This document shows, one piece after another, positions 6,844-14,818 of a stretch of DNA of 20,131 bases. Origin of the DNA: CAINVV01 sp964506325 (GTDB taxonomy: Bacteria; Bacteroidota; Bacteroidia; Bacteroidales; Prolixibacteraceae); NCBI GenBank assembly GCA_964506325.1, contig CAZDLO010000063.1, forward strand, positions 1 through 20,131. The letters run 5' to 3'. A model generated the notes under the pieces. The model was given only the letters and a program-made list of their open reading frames with translations, did no database searches and was not told the DNA's origin. The translations under genes and the position numbers were made by a program. The stretch's first letter is position 1. Each line of letters begins with the position of its first letter.

Positions 6844-7929
6844 ATGGGTGAATTAAGATTGATGAAAGGAAACGAGGTAATCGCCGAAGCAGCCATCCGC
6901 TATGGTTGCGATGGTTATTTCGGATATCCGATCACTCCTCAGTCTGAAGTGATGGAGTCACTCATGGCTCAAAGGCCCTGGGAGACCACCGGAATGGTAG
7001 TTTTACAGGCCGAGAGTGAGATTGCTTCCATTCATATGGTATACGGAGCTGCTGGTTGTGGCAAAAGAGTCATGACCTCCTCCTCATCACCGGGCATAAG
7101 CCTGATGGCTGAAGGAATTTCCTACATTGCCGGGTCCGAATTGCCCTGTGTCATTGTCAATGTACAGCGCGGTGGCCCCGGACTGGGAACTATTCAGCCC
7201 TCACAGGCAGATTACAACCAGGCGACAAAGGGTGGCGGGCATGGCGACTACTCCCTGCTCGTTCTTGCACCTGCCTCAGTCCAGGAAATGAATGATTTTG
7301 TCGGACTTGGTTTCGATCTTGCCTTTAAATACAGGAATCCCGTGATGATACTGGCAGATGGCGTAATTGGCCAGATGATGGAAAAAGTTGAACTGATGGA
7401 TCAGCAACCACGCTGGACGGATCAGCAGGTCAAAGAAATCACCGGAAGCTGGGCAACCCACGGAAAAAGCCACGACCGGCCAAAACATGTAATCACTTCC
7501 CTTGAGATGGATTCGCACATTATGGAGGAGAATAACCTTCGTCTACAGGCTAAATATCAGCGGATGAAAGAGGAGGATGTCCGTTATGAAGCCATTGATT
7601 GTGAGGATGCCGACTATATTCTTGTCGCTTTTGGATGTGCCGCCAGAATTTGCCAGAAAACGGTACAGCTGGCCAGGGCAAAAGGACATAAGGTAGGCCT
7701 GCTGAGGCCGATCACTCTTTTCCCTTTCCCGGAAAAGGTAATTGCTGAAATGGCACCTCGGGTCAAAGGTTATCTGACAGTTGAATTCAATGCCGGACAA
7801 ATGGTTAACGATGTGCGCCTTGCCGTAAACGGGAAAACCCGGGTCGAATATTTTGGCCGTATGGGAGGTATCCTCCCGTCACCGGATGAAGTAGAGAAAG
7901 CGCTTGTCCAAAAAATGATAGGAGGTTAA
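6844..7929 (+). CDS. korA: 2-oxoacid:ferredoxin oxidoreductase, alpha subunit (KorA/VorB type)
   Basis: The 361-residue alpha subunit carries the pyrimidine-binding and transketolase C-terminal-like domains of the complex that oxidises a 2-oxoacid with CoA to acyl-CoA, CO2 and reduced ferredoxin, or runs in reverse. Visible motifs are YPITPQSE at 28-35, QAESE at 55-59, TSSSSPG at 78-84, RGGPGLGT at 109-116 and GGHGD at 131-135. The closest family names are 3-methyl-2-oxobutanoate (VorB) and 2-oxoglutarate (KorA) oxidoreductase. These are not safely separable by eye, and the gene context suggests aromatic 2-oxoacids as another option. Its last codons contain the AGGAGG ribosome-binding site of the beta gene. 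Confidence 0.92.
   Translation: MGELRLMKGNEVIAEAAIRYGCDGYFGYPITPQSEVMESLMAQRPWETTGMVVLQAESEIASIHMVYGAAGCGKRVMTSSSSPGISLMAEGISYIAGSELPCVIVNVQRGGPGLGTIQPSQADYNQATKGGGHGDYSLLVLAPASVQEMNDFVGLGFDLAFKYRNPVMILADGVIGQMMEKVELMDQQPRWTDQQVKEITGSWATHGKSHDRPKHVITSLEMDSHIMEENNLRLQAKYQRMKEEDVRYEAIDCEDADYILVAFGCAARICQKTVQLARAKGHKVGLLRPITLFPFPEKVIAEMAPRVKGYLTVEFNAGQMVNDVRLAVNGKTRVEYFGRMGGILPSPDEVEKALVQKMIGG
7920..7925 (+). promoter_or_regulatory. Strong Shine-Dalgarno site for korB inside the korA end
   Basis: AGGAGG lies 7 nt before the korB ATG (7933) and overlaps the final Ile-Gly-Gly codons of korA. Perfect Shine-Dalgarno sites are uncommon in this phylum and the other genes here lack them, so it probably secures matched alpha and beta synthesis. 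Confidence 0.6.
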
Positions 7930-7932
7930 AAC

Positions 7933-8745
7933 ATGGTAGAAGTAGCGGAAAAAATTAGAAATATCATCAGTCCCGAAAACCGGATATATGGCAAGTCACC
8001 GGTATTGAACGATGTTACCATGCACTATTGTCCGGGATGCAGTCATGGTGTGGTCCATAAACTGATTGCGGAGGTGATCGACGAATTGGGAATTCAGGAT
8101 AAGACTATTGGGGTGTCCCCGGTAGGTTGCGCTGTTTTTGCCTACAACTATATCGATATAGACTGGTCTGAAGCTGCTCACGGCAGAGCCCCGGCGGTTG
8201 CTACAGGAATCAAGAGGGTGATGCCTGAAAAAACTGTATTCACCTACCAGGGAGATGGTGACCTGGCAGCTATCGGCACTGCCGAAACCCTGCATGCGAT
8301 CAATCGTGGTGAAAATATTGTGATGATCTTTATCAACAATGCCATTTACGGCATGACCGGCGGACAGATGGCTCCAACAACCCTTCTGGGCCAGGTGACC
8401 TCTACAACCCCTTTTGGCAGGAATGTTGACCTGAATGGATATCCGCTGAAGATAACGGAATTAATCGCCCAGTTACCCGGGGCAGCTTATGTCACCCGTC
8501 AGAGTGTTCACACTGCCGGGGCAGTCAGAAAAGCCAGGAAGGCAATCCGCAAGGCATTTGAGCTTTCCCAAAAAAATGTGGGTACCTGCTTTGTTGAAGT
8601 TGTATCTACCTGCAATTCAGGATGGAAACTCTCACCTGCCGATTCCAACGACTGGATGGTAGAAAACATGTTCCCCCTCTTCCCTTTGGGTGATTTGAAA
8701 GACGGAGGGAAAGATGCAACGGAACCATTTAATATTCAGGGATAA
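7933..8745 (+). CDS. korB: 2-oxoacid:ferredoxin oxidoreductase, beta (TPP-binding) subunit
   Basis: The 270-residue beta subunit binds thiamine diphosphate. It shows CPGC at 33-36, the conserved SPVGC ending at Cys66, HGRAPAVATGIKR at 83-95, and the TPP/Mg motif QGDGDLAAIG at 106-115 continued by NNAIYGMTGGQMAPT at 135-149. The CPGC and later cysteines fit a proximal iron-sulfur cluster as in other beta subunits. It starts 3 bp after the korA stop with its own strong ribosome-binding site. The C-terminal part has the family's typical SPADSNDWM region. Substrate range depends on the alpha/beta interface and is not decided here. Confidence 0.93.
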   Translation: MVEVAEKIRNIISPENRIYGKSPVLNDVTMHYCPGCSHGVVHKLIAEVIDELGIQDKTIGVSPVGCAVFAYNYIDIDWSEAAHGRAPAVATGIKRVMPEKTVFTYQGDGDLAAIGTAETLHAINRGENIVMIFINNAIYGMTGGQMAPTTLLGQVTSTTPFGRNVDLNGYPLKITELIAQLPGAAYVTRQSVHTAGAVRKARKAIRKAFELSQKNVGTCFVEVVSTCNSGWKLSPADSNDWMVENMFPLFPLGDLKDGGKDATEPFNIQG

Positions 8746-8822
8746 AGGTTAAATTGAATCACCATTGTCAACTTTGATCCTTTAAGGTCTCTCTTTTCAA
8801 ATATTGAAAACTCTTTAGAAGC

Positions 8823-9374
8823 ATGACTGAAGAAATAATAATTGCAGGATTTGGTGGTCAGGGAGTACTTTCCATGGGAAAAATCCTGGCATATTCGGGG
8901 GTGATGCAGGATCAGGAAGTAGCCTGGTTTCCTTCATATGGCCCTGAAATGAGAGGTGGAACGGCCAATGTGACTGTAATTCTGAGCGACGACCGGATAA
9001 GTTCACCGGTTCTTCATGAATTTGATACCGCCATCATACTCAACCAGCAGTCGATGACCAAATTTGAAAAAATGGTCAAGCCCGGTGGTACCCTGCTTTA
9101 CGATCCGAATGGTGTGGTTAAGCCTCCTACCAGAAAAGACATCAATATTTACAGGGTTGAAGGAGCAAGGCTGGCAGTAGAAATGGGTAATCCACTGACA
9201 TTCAATATGATAGTTCTTGGAGCCTTTTTAAAGGTCAAACCCCTCATCAAAATGGAGAACATAAAAAAAGGGTTGGAAAAATCACTCCCTGAAAGAAACC
9301 ACAAACTTATCCCACTCAACCTCAAGGCTATCGGGGTTGGACAGGACAACCTGGAAGTCGTCCAGGCGTTATAA
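8823..9374 (+). CDS. korC: 2-oxoacid:ferredoxin oxidoreductase, gamma subunit
   Basis: The 183-residue gamma subunit is the fourth part of the complex and belongs to the pyruvate/ketoisovalerate oxidoreductase gamma domain family, which contributes to CoA binding. GFGGQGV is at 9-15 and PSYGPEMRGGTANV at 37-50, both hallmark motifs. Length matches the family. It follows korB after 77 bp, a larger gap than the others in the operon, with no clear promoter or terminator in it. A strong intrinsic terminator lies 14 bp past its stop, so the operon ends here. Confidence 0.93.
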   Translation: MTEEIIIAGFGGQGVLSMGKILAYSGVMQDQEVAWFPSYGPEMRGGTANVTVILSDDRISSPVLHEFDTAIILNQQSMTKFEKMVKPGGTLLYDPNGVVKPPTRKDINIYRVEGARLAVEMGNPLTFNMIVLGAFLKVKPLIKMENIKKGLEKSLPERNHKLIPLNLKAIGVGQDNLEVVQAL

Positions 9375-9388
9375 GTCCCGGGAATGAC

Positions 9389-9425
9389 AAAAAACCGTCT
9401 TGACAGAAATTAAGGCGGTTTTTTT
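9389..9425 (+). terminator. Intrinsic terminator after korC
   Basis: AAAAAACCGTCTT (9389-9401) pairs with AAGGCGGTTTTTT (9412-9424) as a 13-bp stem with one G-U pair and a 10-base loop. The right arm runs into a seven-T tract. The A/T flanks make it potentially bidirectional. It sits 14 bp beyond the korC stop and separates the oxidoreductase operon from the permease gene. Confidence 0.88.
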
Positions 9426-9529
9426 GTACCGGAACCTTGTTAAAAATCAGTTTATTGTACACCCATCATGTGAACAGTTTTCTTAATTTTAACCAATCGA
9501 ACAACAACCAAAGGATCAATAACCCGGTT

Positions 9530-9573
9530 CTGAATTCAGGAAATGAGCATGAGTGAAAATCACCTGTTCAGGT
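9530..9573. repeat. Two short palindromes upstream of the permease gene
   Basis: CTGAATTCAG at 9530-9539 is a perfect 10-bp palindrome. ACCTGTTCAGGT at 9562-9573 has 5-bp arms around TT. Both lie within 100 bp of the permease ATG (9628), where operators would be expected. No -7 element was found in this 253-bp gap, and the gap otherwise holds only the korC terminator at its start. Confidence 0.3.
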
Positions 9574-9627
9574 AAGAATTGCAACATGTTGATTTCATCA
9601 AACAACTAAAAACCAAATCATTAACTA

Positions 9628-10865
9628 ATGAGCATCAAAAACAGGTTAACCCTCATGAACTTCCTTCAATTCTTTGTATGGGGTTCATGGCTTTTAACCA
9701 TCGGAGCATATTGGTTCCAGACCAAACATTGGTCGGGTACGGAATTCGGGGCAATCTTTTCAACAATGGGCATTGCGTCCCTTTTTATGCCTGCTATTGC
9801 CGGGATTATAGCCGACAGGTGGATGAATGCTGAAAAACTTTACGGCATTTTTCACATCTGTGCTGCTGCCGTTCTTTTCATGATCCCCAAGGTTGATAAT
9901 CCTTCGACCATGTTCTGGATCATGCTGATTAACATGGTATTTTACATGCCTACAATTGCGCTTTCCATTACTGTAGGCTTTTCCACCCTTAAAAGCAGGG
10001 GGTATGACATTGTTACAGCCTACCCTCCCATCAGGGTATGGGGCACCATCGGGTTTGTAGTGGCCTTGTGGACCATCAGTCTGCTCCACCTTGAAACATC
10101 GGCAGGACAGTTTTATGTTGCTTCGGGGGCATCACTCCTGCTGGGATTGTACGCTTTCACACTTCCTAAATGTCCTCCGCTGGGAAAAACTCAGAACANN
10201 NNNNNNNNTCATGGGTAAGTGCTTTGGGGCTGGATGCTTTTAAACTCTTCAAGAACCCGCGGATGGCCGTATTCTTTATCTTCGCCATGCTGCTGGGTGC
10301 CGCGCTGCAGCTGACCAATGCTTATGGAGACACCTTTTTGCATGATTTTGCCAACCTGCCAATCTACAAGGATGCCATTGCAGTAAAATATCCTGCCATT
10401 ATCATGTCGATTTCTCAAATATCAGAAACCCTGTTCATCCTGACTATTCCATTTTTCCTTCGGAGATTCGGAATCAAAAGGGTTATGCTGTTCAGTATGT
10501 TCGCCTGGGTATTGAGATTTGGCCTTTTCGCGTATGGCAACCCTGCTGAAGGTCTTTGGATGATTGTAGCCTCCTGCATCATTTATGGAATGGCATTTGA
10601 TTTCTTCAATATTTCCGGATCCCTTTATGTTGAATCCCAGAGTGACCAGGGAATCAGGGCAAGTGCACAAGGCTTGTTCATGGTAATGACCAACGGGTTC
10701 GGTGCCTTCCTGGGAAGCAGGATCAGTGGTATTGTGATTGACAGGTTTTATACTGTCGGAGAGACAAAGGACTGGCAAGGCATATGGCTTGCTTTTGCCG
10801 GGTATGCATTGGTTCTTGCCCTGGTTTTTCCTTTGGTGTTTAAGTACAAACATGTAAAGAACTAA
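9628..10865 (+). CDS. Nucleoside:H+ symporter family MFS permease (assembly gap inside)
   Basis: An integral inner-membrane permease of the NHS family (NupG/XapB type), predicted to import nucleosides with protons. The N-terminal half has the family start FLQFFVWGSWLLTIGAYW, then FGAIFSTMGIASLFMP, YPPIRVWGTIGF and successive membrane segments. The C-terminal half resumes at WVSALGLDAFKLFKNPRMAVFF and ends at 10865. A run of ten N at 10199-10208 falls in the central cytoplasmic loop. The flanking halves are in different frames, but ten is evidently a placeholder; a gap of 8 or 11 bases (3n+2) would restore one frame. I therefore treat it as one intact gene of about 412 residues. It lies 13 bp before the ADP-forming synthetase gene. 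Confidence 0.87.
10199..10208. other. Assembly gap (10 N)
   Basis: Ten unresolved bases join two sequence pieces inside the permease gene. The identical strand and family of both halves argue that the join is correct and that the missing stretch is short, though its real length is unknown. Confidence 0.97.
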
Positions 10866-10878
10866 TACCTGATCATTC

Positions 10879-12942
10879 ATGCTGAACAGACAACTTATCT
10901 CTCCCAAAAGCATTGTTGTAGTAGGCGCTTCCAACAATGTCACAAAGCCAGGCGGAAAAATCCTGAAAAACCTGCTGGAACATGAATTTAGAGGAGAGCT
11001 TTTTGCAGTCAATCCAAATGATGCGAACATTCAGGGTGTCAAAACATACCAGTCTGTCAACCAAATAGGTGAAGTGGAATTGGCCATTCTCGCAATACCG
11101 GCCAAAAGTTGTCCGGAAGCTGTAAGAGTGCTGTCCAAAGAAAAAAAGACCCGCGCATTCATCATCATTTCAGGAGGTTTCAGTGAAACCGGAGATGAAG
11201 GTGCAGCACTTGAAAAAGAAATTGTTGACCTCGTAAACCAGTCAGGCGGCTGCCTCATTGGGCCAAACTGTATCGGCATGCTCACCCATGATTATGCCGG
11301 CGTATTTACTGAACCGATTCCCCACCTGGCAAATACCGGGGTGGATTTTGTCTCAGGATCCGGTGCAACCGCAGTTTTTATCATGGAGTCTGCCATACCC
11401 AAGGGCTTAACTTTTTCGAGGGTAATATCGGTCGGGAATTCTGCGCAGACAGGAGTTGAAGAGGTCCTGGAATACTGGGATCAGAACTCAGAAAATGAGG
11501 CGGAAGCCCGTGTCAAGCTGCTATACATTGAAGCCATTCACAATCCGGATAAATTCCTGATCCATGCTGCCTCGTTGGTAAGGAAAGGTTTCAGGATTGC
11601 TGCGATTAAAGCCGGCAGTTCAAAAGCCGGCAGCAGGGCTGCATCCTCGCATACAGGGTCGATGGCCAGTTCAGATTCGGCCGTGGAAGCCCTCTTCCGA
11701 AAAGCGGGGATCGTCAGGTGTTACGGCCGGGAAGAATTGACAACAGTTGCCTGTGTTCTCATGTCCAAACAGATGAAAGGCAAAAACATGGCTATCATAA
11801 CCCATGCCGGAGGTCCGGCAGTCATGCTTACCGATGCGCTTGAAACAGGTGGGGTAAACATTCCAAAAATTCCTGACTCCCCCGTTAAGGTTAAACTGAA
11901 AAACAACCTCTTCCCTGGATCCTCGGTCGAAAATCCGATCGATTTCCTGGCTACTGGTACTGCCGAACAACTTGATTTTATCATTGATACTGTCGAAAAT
12001 GAAATGGACGACATCGACGGCATGGCAGTAATCTTCGGAAGCCCGGGCCTCACTTCCGTCAAAGATGTTTACGAGGTGCTGAACAGGAAGATGAAAAAAT
12101 GCAAAAAGCCGATTTACCCGATTTTACCTTCTGTGATGAATGTAAAGAAAGACCTGGCATATTTCCTGTCTCACGGAAATGTTAACTTCCCCGATGAAGT
12201 TCTGCTGGGAAGGGCTCTGACAAGGGTAAAACTGACGCCAAAGCCTCATGCCCCTGAGATCTACCTGGATGGTGTGGATGTTCCGCGCATCAGGAGGATT
12301 ATCGAGGATTCGTCCAATGGCTATCTGCCTCCAAACACCATCGAACAACTTCTGGAAGCAGCCTCAATCCCGTTTGCACGTGAAATAGTTGTACAAAACG
12401 AGGAAGAAGCGAGGAGTGCCGCTGAAAAGATCGGATTTCCACTGGTGATGAAGGTTGTGGGCCCACTGCATAAAACCGATGTAGGCGGAGTGACGCTGAA
12501 TGTCAGGTCGAATGAGATGGTTGATTTAGAATTCAAGCGGATGATGCAGATCAAACACACGACTGCGGTGATCCTGGCAGAACAGGCGGAAGGCATTGAA
12601 CTTTTCCTGGGTGCCAGTTATGAACCAACATTTGGACATGTTATACTTTGTGGAATAGGTGGAATTTTTGTGGAGGTACTGAAAGATACCACCTCAGGAC
12701 TGGCACCTCTTACTTTCTGCGAAGCGGATTCGATGATCCGGAATCTGAAAGCCTACCCTATCATCAAAGGGTTCAGGGGGAAAACAGGCGTAAACCGCAG
12801 AAAATTTGCCGAAATCATTGTCCGATTGTCCTCTATGCTGCGTTTCGCCACAGAAATAAAAGAGATGGATCTTAATCCCCTGATGGGACTTGGCGACAGA
12901 ATCATTGCCGTTGATGCCCGGATTAGGATTGAAAAATTATGA
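10879..12942 (+). CDS. acd: Acyl-CoA synthetase (ADP-forming), fused alpha-beta subunits
   Basis: This cytoplasmic enzyme interconverts acyl-CoA + ADP + Pi with acid + CoA + ATP, giving substrate-level ATP from fermentation acyl-CoAs. The 687 residues show the fused order: CoA-binding Rossmann domain at about 1-135 (VVVGASN 13-19, GPNCIG 128-133), two ligase domains at about 145-450 with the phosphorylated His258 in SSHTGSMA, and a C-terminal ATP-grasp domain at about 465-687 with PLVMKVVG and MDLNPLMG. No acetyltransferase domain is attached, so it is not a Pat-type lysine acetyltransferase. Substrate may be acetate, branched-chain or aryl acids. Proximity to korDABC suggests it takes that complex's products. 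It probably shares a transcript with the permease before it and ygiQ 24 bp after it. Confidence 0.92.
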   Translation: MLNRQLISPKSIVVVGASNNVTKPGGKILKNLLEHEFRGELFAVNPNDANIQGVKTYQSVNQIGEVELAILAIPAKSCPEAVRVLSKEKKTRAFIIISGGFSETGDEGAALEKEIVDLVNQSGGCLIGPNCIGMLTHDYAGVFTEPIPHLANTGVDFVSGSGATAVFIMESAIPKGLTFSRVISVGNSAQTGVEEVLEYWDQNSENEAEARVKLLYIEAIHNPDKFLIHAASLVRKGFRIAAIKAGSSKAGSRAASSHTGSMASSDSAVEALFRKAGIVRCYGREELTTVACVLMSKQMKGKNMAIITHAGGPAVMLTDALETGGVNIPKIPDSPVKVKLKNNLFPGSSVENPIDFLATGTAEQLDFIIDTVENEMDDIDGMAVIFGSPGLTSVKDVYEVLNRKMKKCKKPIYPILPSVMNVKKDLAYFLSHGNVNFPDEVLLGRALTRVKLTPKPHAPEIYLDGVDVPRIRRIIEDSSNGYLPPNTIEQLLEAASIPFAREIVVQNEEEARSAAEKIGFPLVMKVVGPLHKTDVGGVTLNVRSNEMVDLEFKRMMQIKHTTAVILAEQAEGIELFLGASYEPTFGHVILCGIGGIFVEVLKDTTSGLAPLTFCEADSMIRNLKAYPIIKGFRGKTGVNRRKFAEIIVRLSSMLRFATEIKEMDLNPLMGLGDRIIAVDARIRIEKL

Positions 12943-12966
12943 TACTCCTTTGAAACAGAATTTATT

Positions 12967-14802
12967 TTGAGTGACTACAAAATTCAGGACTGGTTGCCCA
13001 CTACCATCAAAGAAGTTCGGGCATTGGGATGGGAAGAGCTGGATGTTGTCCTCTTCTCAGGCGACGCCTATGTGGATCATCCTTCATTTGGTGCAGCAGT
13101 CATCGGGAGGATTCTGGAACGGGAAGGGCTGAAAGTTGCCATAGTACCGCAGCCCAACTGGCAGGATGACCTTCGTGACTTCAAAAAGATGGGAAAACCC
13201 AGGCTCTTCTTCGCCGTTACTGCAGGCTGCATGGATTCAATGGTCAACCACTATACCGCCAATAAGCGGAAACGGTCGAACGACGCCTACACACCCGGCG
13301 ACAGGCCCGGTGCACGGCCGGATTATGCTACCATCGTTTATTCAAATATTCTTAAAAAATTATACCCGGAAGTTCCTTTGATCATTGGAGGCATCGAAGC
13401 TTCCCTGAGACGTGTAACCCATTATGATTACTGGTCAGACCAGCTGAAATCAAGTATCCTGACAGACAGCCAGGCAGACCTTCTCTTTTATGGAATGGGA
13501 GAAAAATCACTTATCGCCTTTGTAAGGCAACTGAAGGACGGGACACCGCTGAAAGAACTTACAGCCATCCCCCAGACAGCTTATGTTGTACAAAAGGATC
13601 TAATCCAAATGCCAGGTAATTCCTGGAAGGAATTTGCACTTTTCAGCCACGAAGCATGTAAAAAGGAAAAGGTAAATTACGCCAAAAACTTCAGGGTAAT
13701 AGAGGAGGAATCCAACCGGCTGAATCCTGATACAGTGCTGATACAGGTAAACGGAGATCAAAAAATTGTAATAAACCCTGCCTGGCCACCACTTTCAACC
13801 GAGGAAGCGGACAGTTTCAGTGATCTGCCTTTCACCCGTCTTCCCCATCCACGGTACAACGGCAAGGGGACAATTCCCGCCTATGAGATGATCCGGCATT
13901 CCATCAATATCCACAGGGGTTGTTTTGGCGGTTGCGGCTTTTGCACGATTTCAGCACACCAGGGAAAATTTATCGCGTCACGATCAGAGTCATCTGTCAT
14001 GAAAGAGGTAAAAAAAGTGGTGGAAATGCCCGATTTTAAAGGCTATATCTCTGATGTCGGAGGTCCGTCGGCCAATATGTATAAAATGGAGGGGAAAGAT
14101 CTTTCTGTTTGCCGCCTGTGCAAAAGACCCTCCTGCATTTACCCTTCCGTCTGCAATAACCTGAATACTGACCATGGGCCGATGAGCAGGCTTTATAAAA
14201 AGGTTGCCGGGTACAAAGGGGTTAAGAAAGCATTTATTGGTAGTGGCATCCGCTACGACATAATATTTCATCGTGTTGATAATGAGGCTATTAATAAGGA
14301 AAACCTGCAATACCTCGAACAGGTAATTGAAAACCATGTATCCGGCAGGCTGAAAGTTGCTCCGGAACATACAGCAAGCCAGGTGCTTTCAGTGATGAGG
14401 AAGCCTGCCTTTGCTCAATTTGAGAAACTGAAGAAATTCTTTGACCAGGCCAACGAGAAATATGGCCTGAAACAGCAACTGATCCCCTATTTTATCTCTA
14501 GTCACCCGGGTAGCGACACGGAAGCGATGGCAGATCTCGCCGCCAAAACCAAAGTGCTTGATTTTAAACTCGAGCAAATCCAGGATTTCACACCTACTCC
14601 AATGACCCTGGCTACCGTCATTTATTATTCCGGTTACCACCCTTATACACTGGAAAAAATCTATACAGCCAAAACCCCTGACCAAAAACTGGCCCAGCGA
14701 AAATTCTTTTTCTGGTATAAAAATGAATACCGTAAAGAGCTGATTGCTGAACTTCGGAAAATAAACAGGCCGGACCTTGAGAAAATACTCTTCAACAGGT
14801 AG
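12967..14802 (+). CDS. ygiQ: YgiQ-family radical SAM protein
   Basis: A 611-residue member of the YgiQ (UPF0313) radical SAM family, whose function is not established. The start used is TTG at 12967, because LPTTIKEVRALGW is the usual N-terminal motif. The N-terminal part (about 1-200) resembles a B12-binding-like Rossmann region. The radical SAM motif CFGGCGFC places the SAM-cluster ligands at Cys319, 323 and 326. A second cysteine group at 382, 385, 390 and 396 (CRLCKRPSCIYPSVC) is typical of the family and could bind another cluster or metal. The reaction is unknown. It ends the group begun by the permease; its stop codon lies inside the dyad at 14795-14818. Confidence 0.93.
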   Translation: MSDYKIQDWLPTTIKEVRALGWEELDVVLFSGDAYVDHPSFGAAVIGRILEREGLKVAIVPQPNWQDDLRDFKKMGKPRLFFAVTAGCMDSMVNHYTANKRKRSNDAYTPGDRPGARPDYATIVYSNILKKLYPEVPLIIGGIEASLRRVTHYDYWSDQLKSSILTDSQADLLFYGMGEKSLIAFVRQLKDGTPLKELTAIPQTAYVVQKDLIQMPGNSWKEFALFSHEACKKEKVNYAKNFRVIEEESNRLNPDTVLIQVNGDQKIVINPAWPPLSTEEADSFSDLPFTRLPHPRYNGKGTIPAYEMIRHSINIHRGCFGGCGFCTISAHQGKFIASRSESSVMKEVKKVVEMPDFKGYISDVGGPSANMYKMEGKDLSVCRLCKRPSCIYPSVCNNLNTDHGPMSRLYKKVAGYKGVKKAFIGSGIRYDIIFHRVDNEAINKENLQYLEQVIENHVSGRLKVAPEHTASQVLSVMRKPAFAQFEKLKKFFDQANEKYGLKQQLIPYFISSHPGSDTEAMADLAAKTKVLDFKLEQIQDFTPTPMTLATVIYYSGYHPYTLEKIYTAKTPDQKLAQRKFFFWYKNEYRKELIAELRKINRPDLEKILFNR

Positions 14803-14818
14803 ATCTTATTCTACCTGT
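14795..14818. terminator. Symmetric dyad shared by two convergent genes
   Basis: ACAGGTAGA (14795-14803) and TCTACCTGT (14810-14818) are perfectly complementary around a 6-base loop. The TAG stop of ygiQ (14800-14802) lies in one arm and the TAG stop of the minus-strand esterase (14811-14813) in the other. Both genes end with AGG TAG codons. Only 8 bp separate the coding regions, so this is probably a bidirectional transcription end signal. Neither side has a clear T-tract, so it is not a textbook intrinsic terminator. Confidence 0.5.

Noticed and set aside
9628..10865. Permease as a frameshifted pseudogene or two genes
   Set aside because: The frame change falls exactly at a ten-N placeholder, so no real frameshift is shown.
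10422..11030. 202-aa minus-strand reading frame across the permease/acd boundary
   Set aside because: It covers the ends of two well-identified genes on the other strand and shows no domain or plausible start context.
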